Positions 16,348-26,437 of a stretch of DNA of 64,000 nt are shown here, in pieces. Origin of the DNA: JAFLTL01 sp964389525 (GTDB lineage: Bacteria > Bacteroidota > Bacteroidia > Bacteroidales > Muribaculaceae); assembly GCA_964389525.1 (NCBI GenBank), contig CAYMEX010000004.1:1-64000 (forward strand). The letters are read 5' to 3'. The position numbers and the translations under genes were made by a program. The notes under the pieces are model-generated. The model made no database searches. It had not been told where the DNA came from and was given only the letters and a program-made list of their open reading frames with translations. Position 1 is the first letter of the stretch. The number at the start of each line of letters is the position of its first letter.

Positions 16348-17538
16348 TTAGTGTGGTGGATTTAATATCTGCTTTTGATTTGATAATCTGCAAAAATAAT
16401 CCACACATATCATCACAATCACATAATACACATTCTTAAATTTTGTATACGCATAAAAATAAAATGAGAACAATAGACAATACTCCATATATGTTGACAT
16501 AAACAACATATATAAAGAATAGTTCCTATACCTATACAAATTATACTGTAAAGCAAAAATAAAAATGTATACCACTGGTCCGATAAGATTAAAAGTTAAG
16601 TATAACATCAACAATGATGTTGGCATATTATATGCCGGGTTAAAAATAAATGAACTTTCTGGCCACTCCCTTTCTCCAATTGCATAAGTTGGGGAAGTTA
16701 TCAAATCTGGCGTAACTAAGATCATAAAATCGCCCCAATTCTGTGGCAAACTTTCTACAAAATAGTCTAAATTATAATAATTAGGTATAATGTACAGTAA
16801 TAAACTTATCAAAGGTGATTTTCCATCCGAACCACGAATTAACATTGAAAACAGAATAAAAATCCCAATCAACAAAAAAATAACAATAGCAACTTTTTTT
16901 AAACTAACTTTGGGCTTTAACAAAAAGGAAAACAAACAAGGGTAACTAATTGTATCAAATATTGTAAATTTTATTCCGTGAAAAAAAGATATTAAAACCA
17001 AAAATATATTAATAATCGCTCCGTATTTTACACTAATTTTATAGTTGTGTAGATAAACCCATATAATTAGAGCTGGTACATTTAGAAAATACAAATAATT
17101 AATTAAAGAACTAGCACCGAAAAGAGCCTCATAGCTACGCGGACTAACAAATAATAATGACATATTTCCAATAACTCTAGAAATATTAATTGTAAAACCA
17201 ATAAACGCGCACAATGAAAAGAAGTAATACAATACCCTAAGCCTATTTTTACTATATACATAGACCTTACCATAATAAAATTGTGACCCATAACATCTAG
17301 TTAGATAAATACCAATAAAGAAAGAAATACAGGTTACAAAAAAAAAGAAATAAGACCTTAAAGTCAATTCTATGGAAAAATACTCAAAAACGTATTCATG
17401 AATCTGTGGATTTCCAACAAAATCAAAACTTAGAGAATAAAAAACAATAAAAAAAATGGTCGGCCATGCAAATATTTTTTTCCTTGTTACATCGTATTTA
17501 TAATATAGAATCGAAAAGAATAAAGCAACTATAATCAT
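16348..17538 (-). CDS. Wzy-type oligosaccharide repeat-unit polymerase
   Basis: A 396-residue, strongly hydrophobic protein with roughly ten or more membrane helices and a large extracytoplasmic loop (about residues 225-300, RGSDGKSPLISLLLYIIPNYYNLDYFVESLPQNW). This layout, the very AT-rich coding sequence and the setting among glycosyltransferases and a flippase identify it as the Wzy polymerase that joins repeat units in the periplasm. Family members share little sequence, so the call rests mainly on topology and context. It overlaps the upstream glycosyltransferase gene by 4 bases. Confidence 0.75.
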   Translation of the reverse strand: MIIVALFFSILYYKYDVTRKKIFAWPTIFFIVFYSLSFDFVGNPQIHEYVFEYFSIELTLRSYFFFFVTCISFFIGIYLTRCYGSQFYYGKVYVYSKNRLRVLYYFFSLCAFIGFTINISRVIGNMSLLFVSPRSYEALFGASSLINYLYFLNVPALIIWVYLHNYKISVKYGAIINIFLVLISFFHGIKFTIFDTISYPCLFSFLLKPKVSLKKVAIVIFLLIGIFILFSMLIRGSDGKSPLISLLLYIIPNYYNLDYFVESLPQNWGDFMILVTPDLITSPTYAIGEREWPESSFIFNPAYNMPTSLLMLYLTFNLIGPVVYIFIFALQYNLYRYRNYSLYMLFMSTYMEYCLLFSFYFYAYTKFKNVYYVIVMICVDYFCRLSNQKQILNPPH

Positions 17539-18515
17539 TTATACCATCTTTTTTTAAATTCATTCTTTAATAGTTTAATAACGCTATCATTGAATAACAA
17601 TGACAAACAAAACCCCAACATATATCTATTTTTTTGCATCATGCGAATTTCTTTAAAATTCATTTTCAGAAAAACAAATCTTAGCCGTCTGTTTGCCAGA
17701 CGACAAGCCGAATTATATGCCCAGATCGACAACAGAAAAGACTTATATTTTTTTTCTTCATATAATGTTAAATCCGAAATAATTTTGGGCAACCTAATTT
17801 CTTTTACGTAATATACTTTTTTACGAGAGAGTGAATTATCATCAAGATTATTATAATTGTAGCCTACCTCATTATTAAATATAATTCTACTATTATTTTC
17901 AAGGCATTTTCTAGTTAGACGATAATAAAAATCCCATTCTTCCATATTTCTCTCATTTGGATCAAACAACTCCCCCAAAGCATCTTTTGCCCTAAAACAA
18001 ACATTTCCTCCACCTATAAATAAACTTTCAATAGACAACGATTCTAAAGGATTGTTCACAAACGTGACTCCATTCACTATTGAAAATGTAGAATATACTT
18101 TTTTAGATGGATATACATGGTTGTTAGATTCCATAATCACAGAAGAACAAATCATACCTACATTACATTGAGTATTTATAATCTGTCTAACCGTCTTAAT
18201 ATAATTTCTAGCATATGAATCATCTGCATCTAGAAACATCAAATAATCGTCTTGCGCTACTTTGAGCGCCATATTCCTTGCATTCGAAGCACCGACATTA
18301 AAACTTAAATCAATGTATTCCACTGATTTTATCCGATCTCTTATTCTTTTTAGATTATTATTAATAATTAAAGCGCTTGAATCATTGCTACAATCATTAA
18401 CGATATACAAAGAATCTGGTAACGATTCTTGGTTTAGTATTGAACCTAGTGCTCTTTCAATATACAATTCCTTATTGTAACAAGTCACTATTACTCCAAT
18501 CTTTTTATATCCCAT
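17535..18515 (-). CDS. Glycosyltransferase family 2
   Basis: A 326-residue GT-A enzyme with the typical start IGVIVTCYNKELYIERALGSIL, the NDCSNDSS loop, RNMALKVAQ and the metal-binding LDADD (about residues 95-99), followed by MEEWDFYYRL, the catalytic-base region. It should transfer a sugar from a nucleotide donor to the lipid-linked repeat unit on the cytosolic face. Donor and linkage cannot be predicted. Its stop overlaps the Wzy start by 4 bases. Confidence 0.85.
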   Translation of the reverse strand: MGYKKIGVIVTCYNKELYIERALGSILNQESLPDSLYIVNDCSNDSSALIINNNLKRIRDRIKSVEYIDLSFNVGASNARNMALKVAQDDYLMFLDADDSYARNYIKTVRQIINTQCNVGMICSSVIMESNNHVYPSKKVYSTFSIVNGVTFVNNPLESLSIESLFIGGGNVCFRAKDALGELFDPNERNMEEWDFYYRLTRKCLENNSRIIFNNEVGYNYNNLDDNSLSRKKVYYVKEIRLPKIISDLTLYEEKKYKSFLLSIWAYNSACRLANRRLRFVFLKMNFKEIRMMQKNRYMLGFCLSLLFNDSVIKLLKNEFKKRWYK

Positions 18516-18602
18516 AATAAATCAAATCATAAAGAATAAACCTCTTTCACGTTCATATAATGCGCATTAAACGCCAAAAGACCTCTACAAAATTCAAAAT
18601 TG

Positions 18603-19370
18603 TTAATTATTGAGAGAACTCTCCTCTCTTAATCGCATCTCTATATTCTGAGCAGCTTCCATGAATCCACATATTTGTAAAAGTCTTCTTATCACAGCCC
18701 TACTTTTAATAATTAAAAAATGTCCTAATGAATATCTTGCGTTCTTTATGTCCAAAATTAACGATGATGTATTCCCACTCCAATCTTGATCCAACACATG
18801 TGGACGTAATCCAAAAATGTTAACACCTTTCTTCTTAAAATAGCTCCAACTATCCGCTAAATAAAATGGATAATCATCTTTCATTATTTCAGCAGCAGCC
18901 CTATTTAATGCGTATCCATGTGTAAGAAAGCCATCAATCACCTTTGCATATTTTACGCCTTGTGAATCATAAAACTCTCGAGAAAACCAATACCATCCTG
19001 ACAATAAAACAACCTTTGGATCATTTCCTGTCAAAAAAATATCAATTGAAGCAAGTACTTTAGACAAGTCTCCACTTACAATTACGTCATCTTCTAAAAT
19101 TAATATTTTTTCTTCTGATCCACCTAAGAACTTCCTATAACATAGTTGATGACTTAACGTACATCCTATTTCTCCAGCTAAAGGTTTTCGATATACACTC
19201 TTACAAAATTTCTCAACATCAAATCGCCTCATAACCTCATCTTCTGACATACAACGCCCATCAACTGCATCGACAAATTCATAATCCTTTATATCTTCTT
19301 TCGATAAAAGATCCCTCATGTGGTTACGTCGATCAAGGCTTCTTGTCAAACTAACAACAAATGTTTTCAT
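18603..19370 (-). CDS. Glycosyltransferase family 25 (LgtB/LpsA type)
   Basis: About 255 residues. It starts KTFVVSLTRSLDRRNHM and carries the family features FVDAVDGR, GEIGCTLSHQLCYRKFL and the metal-binding ILILEDDVIVSGDL, then a FLTHGYALNRAAA segment. These mark GT25 enzymes, usually galactosyltransferases of LOS or capsule synthesis. ATG 19370 is preferred over a TTG at 19379. It begins 12 bases after the DUF4422 gene. Confidence 0.85.
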   Translation of the reverse strand: MKTFVVSLTRSLDRRNHMRDLLSKEDIKDYEFVDAVDGRCMSEDEVMRRFDVEKFCKSVYRKPLAGEIGCTLSHQLCYRKFLGGSEEKILILEDDVIVSGDLSKVLASIDIFLTGNDPKVVLLSGWYWFSREFYDSQGVKYAKVIDGFLTHGYALNRAAAEIMKDDYPFYLADSWSYFKKKGVNIFGLRPHVLDQDWSGNTSSLILDIKNARYSLGHFLIIKSRAVIRRLLQICGFMEAAQNIEMRLREESSLNN

Positions 19371-19381
19371 ATTTGTCAAAC

Positions 19382-20218
19382 TTACAGATTAAATGATTTC
19401 AAAGAGTATCCATCATTGCGTAAACCTATAATAACAGGCAGATCTGGCAATATATGACGAGGTCGAGTCATAAAAAATGCTACGTTATTACGAATATTAC
19501 GCAATATCCTATGTACATTCTTATCATCAGTTCCATCCACCAATACAAATCTTTTTTCCTTATTATTCATTTTAATCCATAATCCTATTAGAATCTCTCC
19601 AATATAACCAAACACTCTCTTTTGGCGAGTATAACGACCTATCCTTGATATAGAATACCTTTCAAGTTCTTCCAAAATCGGAAAAATAAAGCCGCAATAG
19701 TCCTCAAAATCAGATCTACTCATAATAGCCATATTCAAGCGATAGAACTTATTTGAACGAAAAAAATATGAGTCTATTAAATTCACGAGATCAGGATATC
19801 TACCTCTTAATATATCAACCAAAAGGTATACCTCTTCCATTGATGTCCAAAGAGCCAACTCCTTTGCTACAGACCACCCTAATATTATAGGAGCTGGCAA
19901 TATAATACGATTACAATTTATATTTCGTACAATTCTATCAGCCGAAACATCCAAATATCTCCTATAATGAGCTATCCCGACAATATCCACATCTTTCGGC
20001 AGATTCTTCCATGCCCAATACATTGCAGTAAGCTCGCAGTAAGCTCCATTCCTCTCCGAGATATTATCTCCAGTGTCATCACCTTGAAAGCCGAGATCAA
20101 GTTCCGGATGCAAAGCTTTACCGACATGTATTGGCATATAAATGTCATCCTGCCGGATTGCCGGATCCGCCTTATGGCATGCCACTAAAATCTTTATCTT
20201 AGGTTCCTTCTTCTCCAT
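19382..20218 (-). CDS. DUF4422 capsular polysaccharide synthesis protein
   Basis: A 278-residue protein with the family start KIKILVACHK, the conserved ISERNGAYCELTAMYWAWKN block (about residues 54-73) and IVGIAHYRRYLD. DUF4422 proteins are predicted GT-A-like glycosyltransferases found beside glf and GT genes in capsule loci, often tied to galactofuranose-containing glycans. It sits 4 bases after glf. The exact reaction is not established from sequence. Confidence 0.85.
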   Translation of the reverse strand: MEKKEPKIKILVACHKADPAIRQDDIYMPIHVGKALHPELDLGFQGDDTGDNISERNGAYCELTAMYWAWKNLPKDVDIVGIAHYRRYLDVSADRIVRNINCNRIILPAPIILGWSVAKELALWTSMEEVYLLVDILRGRYPDLVNLIDSYFFRSNKFYRLNMAIMSRSDFEDYCGFIFPILEELERYSISRIGRYTRQKRVFGYIGEILIGLWIKMNNKEKRFVLVDGTDDKNVHRILRNIRNNVAFFMTRPRHILPDLPVIIGLRNDGYSLKSFNL

Positions 20219-20221
20219 AGT

Positions 20222-21349
20222 TTACTCAAAAAACTTTAGTGCAGCCGCCACAGTTGGTGCCATATCATAATATTTGTAGTCGGCCAGACGACCTCCCCAT
20301 ATATACATCTTAGCATTTGGCATTGACTCAGCCATCTTCCGATAAGCCCGATACAACTCTGTGTTACGCTCATCATTGATCGGGTAATAAGGTTCAAGCT
20401 CCGGAGTCCACTCCGTTGAATACTCCTTAGATACGACCGTTTTAGGATTATCATAAACCGCTACGCCGAACGACTCAAAATGCTTATGCTCGATAATTCG
20501 TGTAAACGGCACCTCTCTCGAAGTATAGTTCACGACCGCATTTCCCTGATAATTCGGAGTCTCAACCACATCCGTTTCAAATCTCACTGTACGGTATTGC
20601 AGACGGCCGAGCGAGTAATCAAAGAAACGGTCTATAGCTCCCGTATACACAATTCTCTCCGCAATTCCCTCCAATTCCTCACGGTGATCGAAGAAGTCAC
20701 AGTTCAGCCTGACATCAGCCCCATCAAGCAACCCTTCAATAAGGCGGTTATAACCTCCGACTGGTATTCCTTGATACAAGTCATTGAAGTAATTGTTGTC
20801 AAAGATCAGACGTACCGGCAGGCGTCGGATGATATCTGCCGGCAACTCCGTACACTTCCTTCCCCACTGCTTCTCCGTATACCCCTTAATAAGCTGCTCA
20901 TATATATCCTTCCCGATCAGCACCAATGCCTGCTCCTCAAGATTCTGCGGTTCCCGCCCATTCAAAGCCTCAATCGCATCTCGCCGCTGCTCCTGAAGTT
21001 TAGCATCCGCCTCCGCCGGAGTCTTCACACCCCACATCTGATAAAATGTGTTCATATTGAACGGCAGATTATACAGTTTCCTGTCAGGAGCCTGCGCCAC
21101 CGGACAGTTAGTGTATCTGTTGAACGGGACAATCTCATTCACATAATCCCATATTCTCTTGTCCGACGTATGAAAGATATGTGCCCCGTACTTATGCACA
21201 TTGATCCCCTCAATATTTTCACAGTACACATTTCCACCGATATGGTCACGCCGGTCAATGACAAGACACCGCTTGCCGCGCCGCATCGCCTCTCGCGCAA
21301 ACACCGCACCAAACAGCCCCGCCCCCACTATCAGACAATCATATATCAT
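20222..21349 (-). CDS. glf: UDP-galactopyranose mutase
   Basis: A 375-residue flavoprotein converting UDP-galactopyranose to UDP-galactofuranose. The FAD-binding motif CLIVGAGLFGAVFA (about residues 5-18) and the substrate motif RDHIGGNVY...GAHIFHT (about 35-62) are present, as are EKQWG and RIIEHKHFE regions. Length is normal. Base composition is less AT-rich than the neighbouring GT genes. It implies galactofuranose in the capsule. The downstream DUF4422 gene is 4 bases away. Confidence 0.95.
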   Translation of the reverse strand: MIYDCLIVGAGLFGAVFAREAMRRGKRCLVIDRRDHIGGNVYCENIEGINVHKYGAHIFHTSDKRIWDYVNEIVPFNRYTNCPVAQAPDRKLYNLPFNMNTFYQMWGVKTPAEADAKLQEQRRDAIEALNGREPQNLEEQALVLIGKDIYEQLIKGYTEKQWGRKCTELPADIIRRLPVRLIFDNNYFNDLYQGIPVGGYNRLIEGLLDGADVRLNCDFFDHREELEGIAERIVYTGAIDRFFDYSLGRLQYRTVRFETDVVETPNYQGNAVVNYTSREVPFTRIIEHKHFESFGVAVYDNPKTVVSKEYSTEWTPELEPYYPINDERNTELYRAYRKMAESMPNAKMYIWGGRLADYKYYDMAPTVAAALKFFE

Positions 21350-21359
21350 ATGATTGAAA

Positions 21360-22412
21360 CTATTGAAATTGCTTTATTAACCCCAAATATATATTTTCAG
21401 GCACCTGAACAATACAACCATGACGAGCATTGGGCTTTAGCGACCCATCATTTACATATGGACAATTAAATCTTTTCTCAATCCACGGTCCCTCTATTTT
21501 TTCAGATACAAACATGTGATATCCATAATCTGGGAACCAATAAGATTCTGTATACAAAGCCCACCCTGAATCATCTGGAAGTTGTATAAGAATAGGGGCT
21601 TCCATTGGTACTCCGACGGGAGTGATTGGATCTGACAAATAAGTATATGGTCCAGTCAAGCAGTCTGATTTTGCGTATCTGATTGTCTTTCCTGTCTTTG
21701 AATACTCTCCCTCAAAATGACGTTCATCCTTTACTATAGCATAATACATTCCATTATCATACCTTATAATATTGTCCAGAGTACAAATATTTGCATCATA
21801 TCCAGACAATTCAAATAGCATCTTCGGGGTAGTAAACTCACTAAAATCAGAAGTCAGCATATATAACGTTCTCATCGAATACCAATCATTATTATTAGGA
21901 GTTTTACATGCATGCCACGTGATTATATATTGATCTGTTTTTTCATCGTAAAACATTTTAGGAGCACCATAATCACTTACTGTATAATAACCGTATTCGT
22001 TACTTTTATCAAAGCACTCACTTTTCAATTCTTTCTTCTCCCATTTTATTAAGTCCCTTGACTCCCATAAACACAAAGGCATAACACCTATCATTCTATA
22101 TACATCATCGGAGCCCTTGCATATATCAGGATGTCCTCTATATTCATCAAGCACAACTGCTCCATCATTTAGAACAGTCCAATTATAACCATCTCTTGAT
22201 ACAGCATAATGAAGCCTATAGTATTCCGAATTAGTTATAAAAGCAAATAAATATCCACCGTCAGTAAGAGATGGGACATTATTAATCCAATTCTTTACGA
22301 CATTTATCTGCACAGAGGGATCATCCTCCATAACACAACCTGTTGTCACTCCCAAAGAGGACAACATCATTATAATTCCAATAATAAACTTTTTTGCAAT
22401 ATTCTTTTTCAT
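21360..22412 (-). CDS. Lipoprotein with GH43/GH32-like five-bladed propeller
   Basis: About 350 residues with a lipoprotein signal (FIIGIIMMLSSLGVTTGC) and repeating propeller-blade motifs: YRLHYAVSRDGYNWTVL, GHPDICKGSDDVYRMIGV, LWESRDLIKWEKK, APKMFYDEKTDQYIITWHA and GVPMEAPILIQL. Candidate acids are the Asp in GHPDI and the Glu in MEAPI. A glycosidase-like lipoprotein inside a capsule operon, next to glf, might trim or edit a furanose-containing polymer. That role is inference; catalytic residues are only tentatively placed. A TTG at 22424 is an alternative start. Confidence 0.65.
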   Translation of the reverse strand: MKKNIAKKFIIGIIMMLSSLGVTTGCVMEDDPSVQINVVKNWINNVPSLTDGGYLFAFITNSEYYRLHYAVSRDGYNWTVLNDGAVVLDEYRGHPDICKGSDDVYRMIGVMPLCLWESRDLIKWEKKELKSECFDKSNEYGYYTVSDYGAPKMFYDEKTDQYIITWHACKTPNNNDWYSMRTLYMLTSDFSEFTTPKMLFELSGYDANICTLDNIIRYDNGMYYAIVKDERHFEGEYSKTGKTIRYAKSDCLTGPYTYLSDPITPVGVPMEAPILIQLPDDSGWALYTESYWFPDYGYHMFVSEKIEGPWIEKRFNCPYVNDGSLKPNARHGCIVQVPENIYLGLIKQFQ

Positions 22413-22449
22413 GATCAACTTCAACTACCTATTTTTACGCCTAACATAA

Positions 22450-23301
22450 TTATATCAACTTATTATATGCACGTCCACATAAACTCATAAATATATAATA
22501 GAAATAATACAGTCTATGTCCACCTGCCTTAGCCCGAATCATAGCATCCGTCCAATACAGCACTTTGGCTTTAATTCTATCCGAAAAGTTTAACTTACAA
22601 TACAATTTATGATGTTTTTCTCTAATATACTTTACAGCCGACTTCCATTCATAAAACTTATTGGTAAGACGCGATGCATCCGATTTGTCAACCCGATATA
22701 TAACGAGAGGTTCATTTACATAATAAAATGATCCACGCTGAGCTAACCTTATCGTGAGTTCATATTCTTGCCAGAATTTCAGATTCTCATCAAAAAGCCC
22801 TATCGAAAATAACGCATCTTTCCTTACCAATATGCACGAAGTTGTCGTACATATATTCCACAAAATACTTCTTGAAAGATCACCTGATGAATCAAATGTA
22901 GGCAATACATTAGCCAACTTTACATTTGGACCTTCAATGATCTCTAACGTCCGGCCACAATGTACAAGTTCACATTCTCTTGACTCTATAAGAGTCACCT
23001 GCTTTTCTATCTTATCTTCTCTCCAATAATCGTCATCATCTAAAAATGAGATGTATTCACCCTTGGCCCTTTTTATACCTAAATTTCGTGCATAATTCCC
23101 CCCTTTTCCTTTACCAGGTTCTATATAAATATAGTCAAACTCCTGGTACTCACACCACTCTTTCGTACCGTCAGTCGATCCATCATCAACCACTATCAGC
23201 TCTATATTAGAATATGTCTGTTCATAAACACTCTTTACCGCCCGTTCTAATAAGCCCAGACGATTATGAGTTGTAATTATAGCTGAAACCAAAATACTCA
23301 C
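22450..23301 (-). CDS. Glycosyltransferase family 2
   Basis: A 283-residue GT-A enzyme: VSAIITTHNRLGLLERAVKSVYEQTYSNIELIVVDDGSTDGT at the start, ARNLGIKRAKGEYISFLDDDDYW with the metal-binding DDD (about residues 86-92), and FWQEYELTIRLAQ in the acceptor region. It adds a sugar to the growing repeat unit. Specificity is not predictable. Strongly AT-rich, like its GT neighbours. Confidence 0.85.
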   Translation of the reverse strand: MSILVSAIITTHNRLGLLERAVKSVYEQTYSNIELIVVDDGSTDGTKEWCEYQEFDYIYIEPGKGKGGNYARNLGIKRAKGEYISFLDDDDYWREDKIEKQVTLIESRECELVHCGRTLEIIEGPNVKLANVLPTFDSSGDLSRSILWNICTTTSCILVRKDALFSIGLFDENLKFWQEYELTIRLAQRGSFYYVNEPLVIYRVDKSDASRLTNKFYEWKSAVKYIREKHHKLYCKLNFSDRIKAKVLYWTDAMIRAKAGGHRLYYFYYIFMSLCGRAYNKLI

Positions 23302-23338
23302 TCTCTCAAAAATATATCATAGTTAACGAAGAACGAAA

Positions 23339-24235
23339 TCATGATAGAAATGGTGTTATCCCTTCTTGGTATAATAATACAACTTTATTAATCGCATTCC
23401 AATTCTTCAAGATATAGAACAAGTTTGAAAATGATCTGAACGATCTCTGAGAAAATGCCAATCTAACACACGACTTAAAATCCTCCCAAAAAAGTGACTT
23501 TGTCATCCCCCTTTTAGCTGCTTCTTTCAAAAAAATCACTCTCTGGAAATAACGTTCTTTTGATTTTGACATCACAGGCCTGTCCTCTCGATCATGAACT
23601 CCAACTGTAGAAAACGAAACACCAATTTTAAAACCCTTTCCTTTTGCACGATAAATAAAATCATCATCTTCACCATAATGCTTAAATATTGGAGAAAATC
23701 CCCCGACTGCTATAAGACATTCAATGGTTATCAACCAATGTGCTGCCATAACAAAATCAACCTCATACAGCGAAGCGTCATTTTCGCAAAACAACCTATC
23801 ACTTACAATATTACGAGTCAGCACACTATTATAGAAATTATTATCCAATACTTTCTTGCTACTATTTACCTGAACAGGTGAAATTATCCCATATTCAACA
23901 TTTTTTTCAACCTCTTCAATAAGAATTTGAAATGTATTCTTTTCTACCCAAGCGTCCTGGTTTAAAAGATATATATAATCGTATCCTTCTTTTATAGCCT
24001 TCCTAAATCCGATATTATTAGCAGCTCCAAAACCTAAATTTTTTTTAGATTGTATAAATTCAGCGTTTGAAAAATTATTCCGTATATAATCCTGTGTACC
24101 ATCTGTTGATCCATTATCAATGACTATAACATCTGCAGGATACGAACTCTCTGCAACAGAACGCAAACAACGTTCAATCCATTGCATTCCATTATACGTG
24201 ACAATTATAATAAGAAGTCGCTTATATGTACTCAT
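23339..24235 (-). CDS. Glycosyltransferase family 2 (WbbL/rhamnosyltransferase-like)
   Basis: A 298-residue GT-A enzyme: LIIIVTYNGMQWIERCLRSVAESSYPADVIVIDNGSTDGT, the FGAANNIGFRKAI block and YIYLLNQDAWVE, the pattern typical of WbbL-like or GlfT2-like GT2 enzymes. The HYGEDDDFIYRAKGKG segment supplies the downstream acidic residues. With glf nearby, it could use a rhamnose or galactofuranose donor, but this is speculative. Confidence 0.8.
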   Translation of the reverse strand: MSTYKRLLIIIVTYNGMQWIERCLRSVAESSYPADVIVIDNGSTDGTQDYIRNNFSNAEFIQSKKNLGFGAANNIGFRKAIKEGYDYIYLLNQDAWVEKNTFQILIEEVEKNVEYGIISPVQVNSSKKVLDNNFYNSVLTRNIVSDRLFCENDASLYEVDFVMAAHWLITIECLIAVGGFSPIFKHYGEDDDFIYRAKGKGFKIGVSFSTVGVHDREDRPVMSKSKERYFQRVIFLKEAAKRGMTKSLFWEDFKSCVRLAFSQRSFRSFSNLFYILKNWNAINKVVLLYQEGITPFLS

Positions 24236-24262
24236 ACAAAATCACTGAAATACATTTGCTAA

Positions 24263-25285
24263 TTATTGACTCTGATCCGCAAATAAACTTTTAACAGACC
24301 TTAACACCCTATATGCACTCGAAAAAATAAAGAATGGGATTCGCAAATATTCACAACAAAACATTAAATAATCTCCCTTACCAACATCACCATAATCACG
24401 AATAATTGTCCAATACTTCCTAAAATTGCTTCTATCAGATGCCATATAACTGTATTTCATCAAACGCCTGCTTCTAGGGACATAAAAACTATAAACATCA
24501 TCTTCCGAAAAATTATTCCTATGCATAAACGATAGAATATCATCAGTGCCTATGATATCCGTTTTTAAAACTTTCTTTATATCTCCATGTGTTACAGAGT
24601 CTTTTAAAACCCTATATACCCCCATACATTCATTCATGTAATGAAATTTAGTATGTCTAGATAAACATATCCAAAGTAATCGATCCCATGCTTTATTAGG
24701 ATAAATCTCCTTTTTTACAATTTCATATAACGAAGATCTAATTAGAACAGTCAGTGTGGAAATAAAATTATATTTAAGAATCTCCTTATATACATTTCCC
24801 GAAGGAACGTTTCCAATCCGATCATTAATTTCTCTTTTAAATCCATTACTAAAGCTAGCAACACAGTAATCAGTGTGTACCAATCCATATTCCGGATGTG
24901 ACTCCATAAAATCAACCTGCTTCTGTAACTTATATGGGTCTATCCAATAATCGTCACCCTCGCACATTGCTACATATTTGGCACCTGATTCGTCTCTAGC
25001 CTTTCCCATTATACGCGCTAAAGACCCATCCATTTTGGAATATTGATTCTCTAATTCATAAATAGGTTTTATTATGTCTGGGTATCTTTCAGCATATTCC
25101 CGAATAATACTATCTGAACCATCTGTAGATGCATCATCGTGAACAATTGCAATAAATGGAAAAGATGTCTTCTGCATAACAAAACCATCCAAACAATCTC
25201 TTATATATGCCGCATGATTATATACAAGCGAAAGAATTACCACTAATGGCTTATCATAACTCATGACAGATCCATCTATTTTCAT
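24263..25285 (-). CDS. Glycosyltransferase family 2
   Basis: A 340-residue GT-A enzyme with VVILSLVYNHAAYIRDCLDGFVMQ, HDDASTDGSDSIIREYA, and AMCEGDDYWIDPYKLQKQVDFMESHPEYGLVHTD, where EGDDYW replaces the usual DxD and is typical of this GT2 subgroup. A C-terminal basic, aromatic tail may associate with the membrane. An internal ATG at 25264 is an alternative start. It begins 6 bases after the ATP-grasp gene. Confidence 0.85.
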   Translation of the reverse strand: MKIDGSVMSYDKPLVVILSLVYNHAAYIRDCLDGFVMQKTSFPFIAIVHDDASTDGSDSIIREYAERYPDIIKPIYELENQYSKMDGSLARIMGKARDESGAKYVAMCEGDDYWIDPYKLQKQVDFMESHPEYGLVHTDYCVASFSNGFKREINDRIGNVPSGNVYKEILKYNFISTLTVLIRSSLYEIVKKEIYPNKAWDRLLWICLSRHTKFHYMNECMGVYRVLKDSVTHGDIKKVLKTDIIGTDDILSFMHRNNFSEDDVYSFYVPRSRRLMKYSYMASDRSNFRKYWTIIRDYGDVGKGDYLMFCCEYLRIPFFIFSSAYRVLRSVKSLFADQSQ

Positions 25286-25291
25286 AAAAGA

Positions 25292-26434
25292 TTACTGTAG
25301 ACGTTTATAAACCTCAAAATAACGATCCATCAAACTATATAGCTCGGCCTTCTTTCCTATCTCCTGATTTGACTGTATTATACTCCAGTCTCCATTATCA
25401 TTTGCTTCTACCATACACCAACCTTTATTACTAAATGCAATATCCCAAGAAATGAGTGTTGTTCCAGAATAGCAGAGTGCCATTTTTCGAATCAGATCTT
25501 TGGCTTCATCCCATTGAGGAAGTTGAAATCCAATTATCTGTATTCCGGTAGTTGGATGATATTTATAGTGCTTATTATTATAATTTTTCGCATCGGTTTG
25601 AATTATACCGGTTTCTGTATCTATACTTGCATATATTCCACCTGCACCGGCATTATCTGTTACAGCGTCTCCTACACCCATTCTCAATGCCCCTCCTATA
25701 AGCGTAACACAATCTCCAATAGTAAAAGAAACAATCCTACATGAATTAATTACATGCGGATTAATCTGATTCATTTCATACCCCTGTTCAATAAGTTCTT
25801 CAACAACTCCCGGATGATTAGTGCAGACTCTATCATACCAATCACCCACATTTAGTTTTTCGGAATCTATAATTTCAATTCCATGCCCGGAATGCTCATA
25901 AAGCGGTTTGAATATAAATCGTTTATGATTTCTCACAAAATTCTCAAAGTTTGACTTTTCCTCAATGGAAATACACGGCACCATGTCTCTTTTATAAAAA
26001 CATCCATATATTTTATAGCATTCAAATTTATTCGTCATCAATGCCTCGATCTCCGGTGAGTTAAGAATATCACAATAATAATATCTCAACTTATCTGAAA
26101 CAAAACTCTGTCGACACATTTCCGATTTATTATTTAAATTATATATACAATAGTCTTGGAAACTAAGCCCATATTTATGAAGACAGTAAACCATATCTTC
26201 ATATATATTTTCAAAATCATCCCCATTAAAATCACTCTCATTCGACTCTACGAGTCTACGTGCAATATTCTTTCCCTGCATATAATACTCCGGGGAAATA
26301 TGCCTATAGTATGCAACATAGAGTTCTTTAACATCCTCATTATGTTCTGCTAAACGAGCAAATCTATTCTCAAATTCAGAACATTCTTTCCAATTTGCAA
26401 TTCTATTGGATACTCCCAAATAGCGATCTTTCAT
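25292..26434 (-). CDS. Sugar-transfer-associated ATP-grasp protein (second copy)
   Basis: A 380-residue protein of the ATPgrasp_ST type. Nucleotide-binding features: RFIFKPLYEHSGHGIEIID (about residues 176-193), VVEELIEQGYEMNQINPHVINSCRIVSF (about 214-242), GGALRMGVGDAVTDNAGAGGIYASID and LISWDIAFSNKGWCMVEAND with the metal-ligand acidic residues. It is a tandem paralogue of the preceding gene. ATP-grasp enzymes ligate a carboxylate to an amine or thiol, so the pair may attach amino-acyl groups to the glycan or make a peptide-like substituent. Substrate unknown. Confidence 0.75.
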   Translation of the reverse strand: MKDRYLGVSNRIANWKECSEFENRFARLAEHNEDVKELYVAYYRHISPEYYMQGKNIARRLVESNESDFNGDDFENIYEDMVYCLHKYGLSFQDYCIYNLNNKSEMCRQSFVSDKLRYYYCDILNSPEIEALMTNKFECYKIYGCFYKRDMVPCISIEEKSNFENFVRNHKRFIFKPLYEHSGHGIEIIDSEKLNVGDWYDRVCTNHPGVVEELIEQGYEMNQINPHVINSCRIVSFTIGDCVTLIGGALRMGVGDAVTDNAGAGGIYASIDTETGIIQTDAKNYNNKHYKYHPTTGIQIIGFQLPQWDEAKDLIRKMALCYSGTTLISWDIAFSNKGWCMVEANDNGDWSIIQSNQEIGKKAELYSLMDRYFEVYKRLQ

Positions 26435-26437
26435 AAA

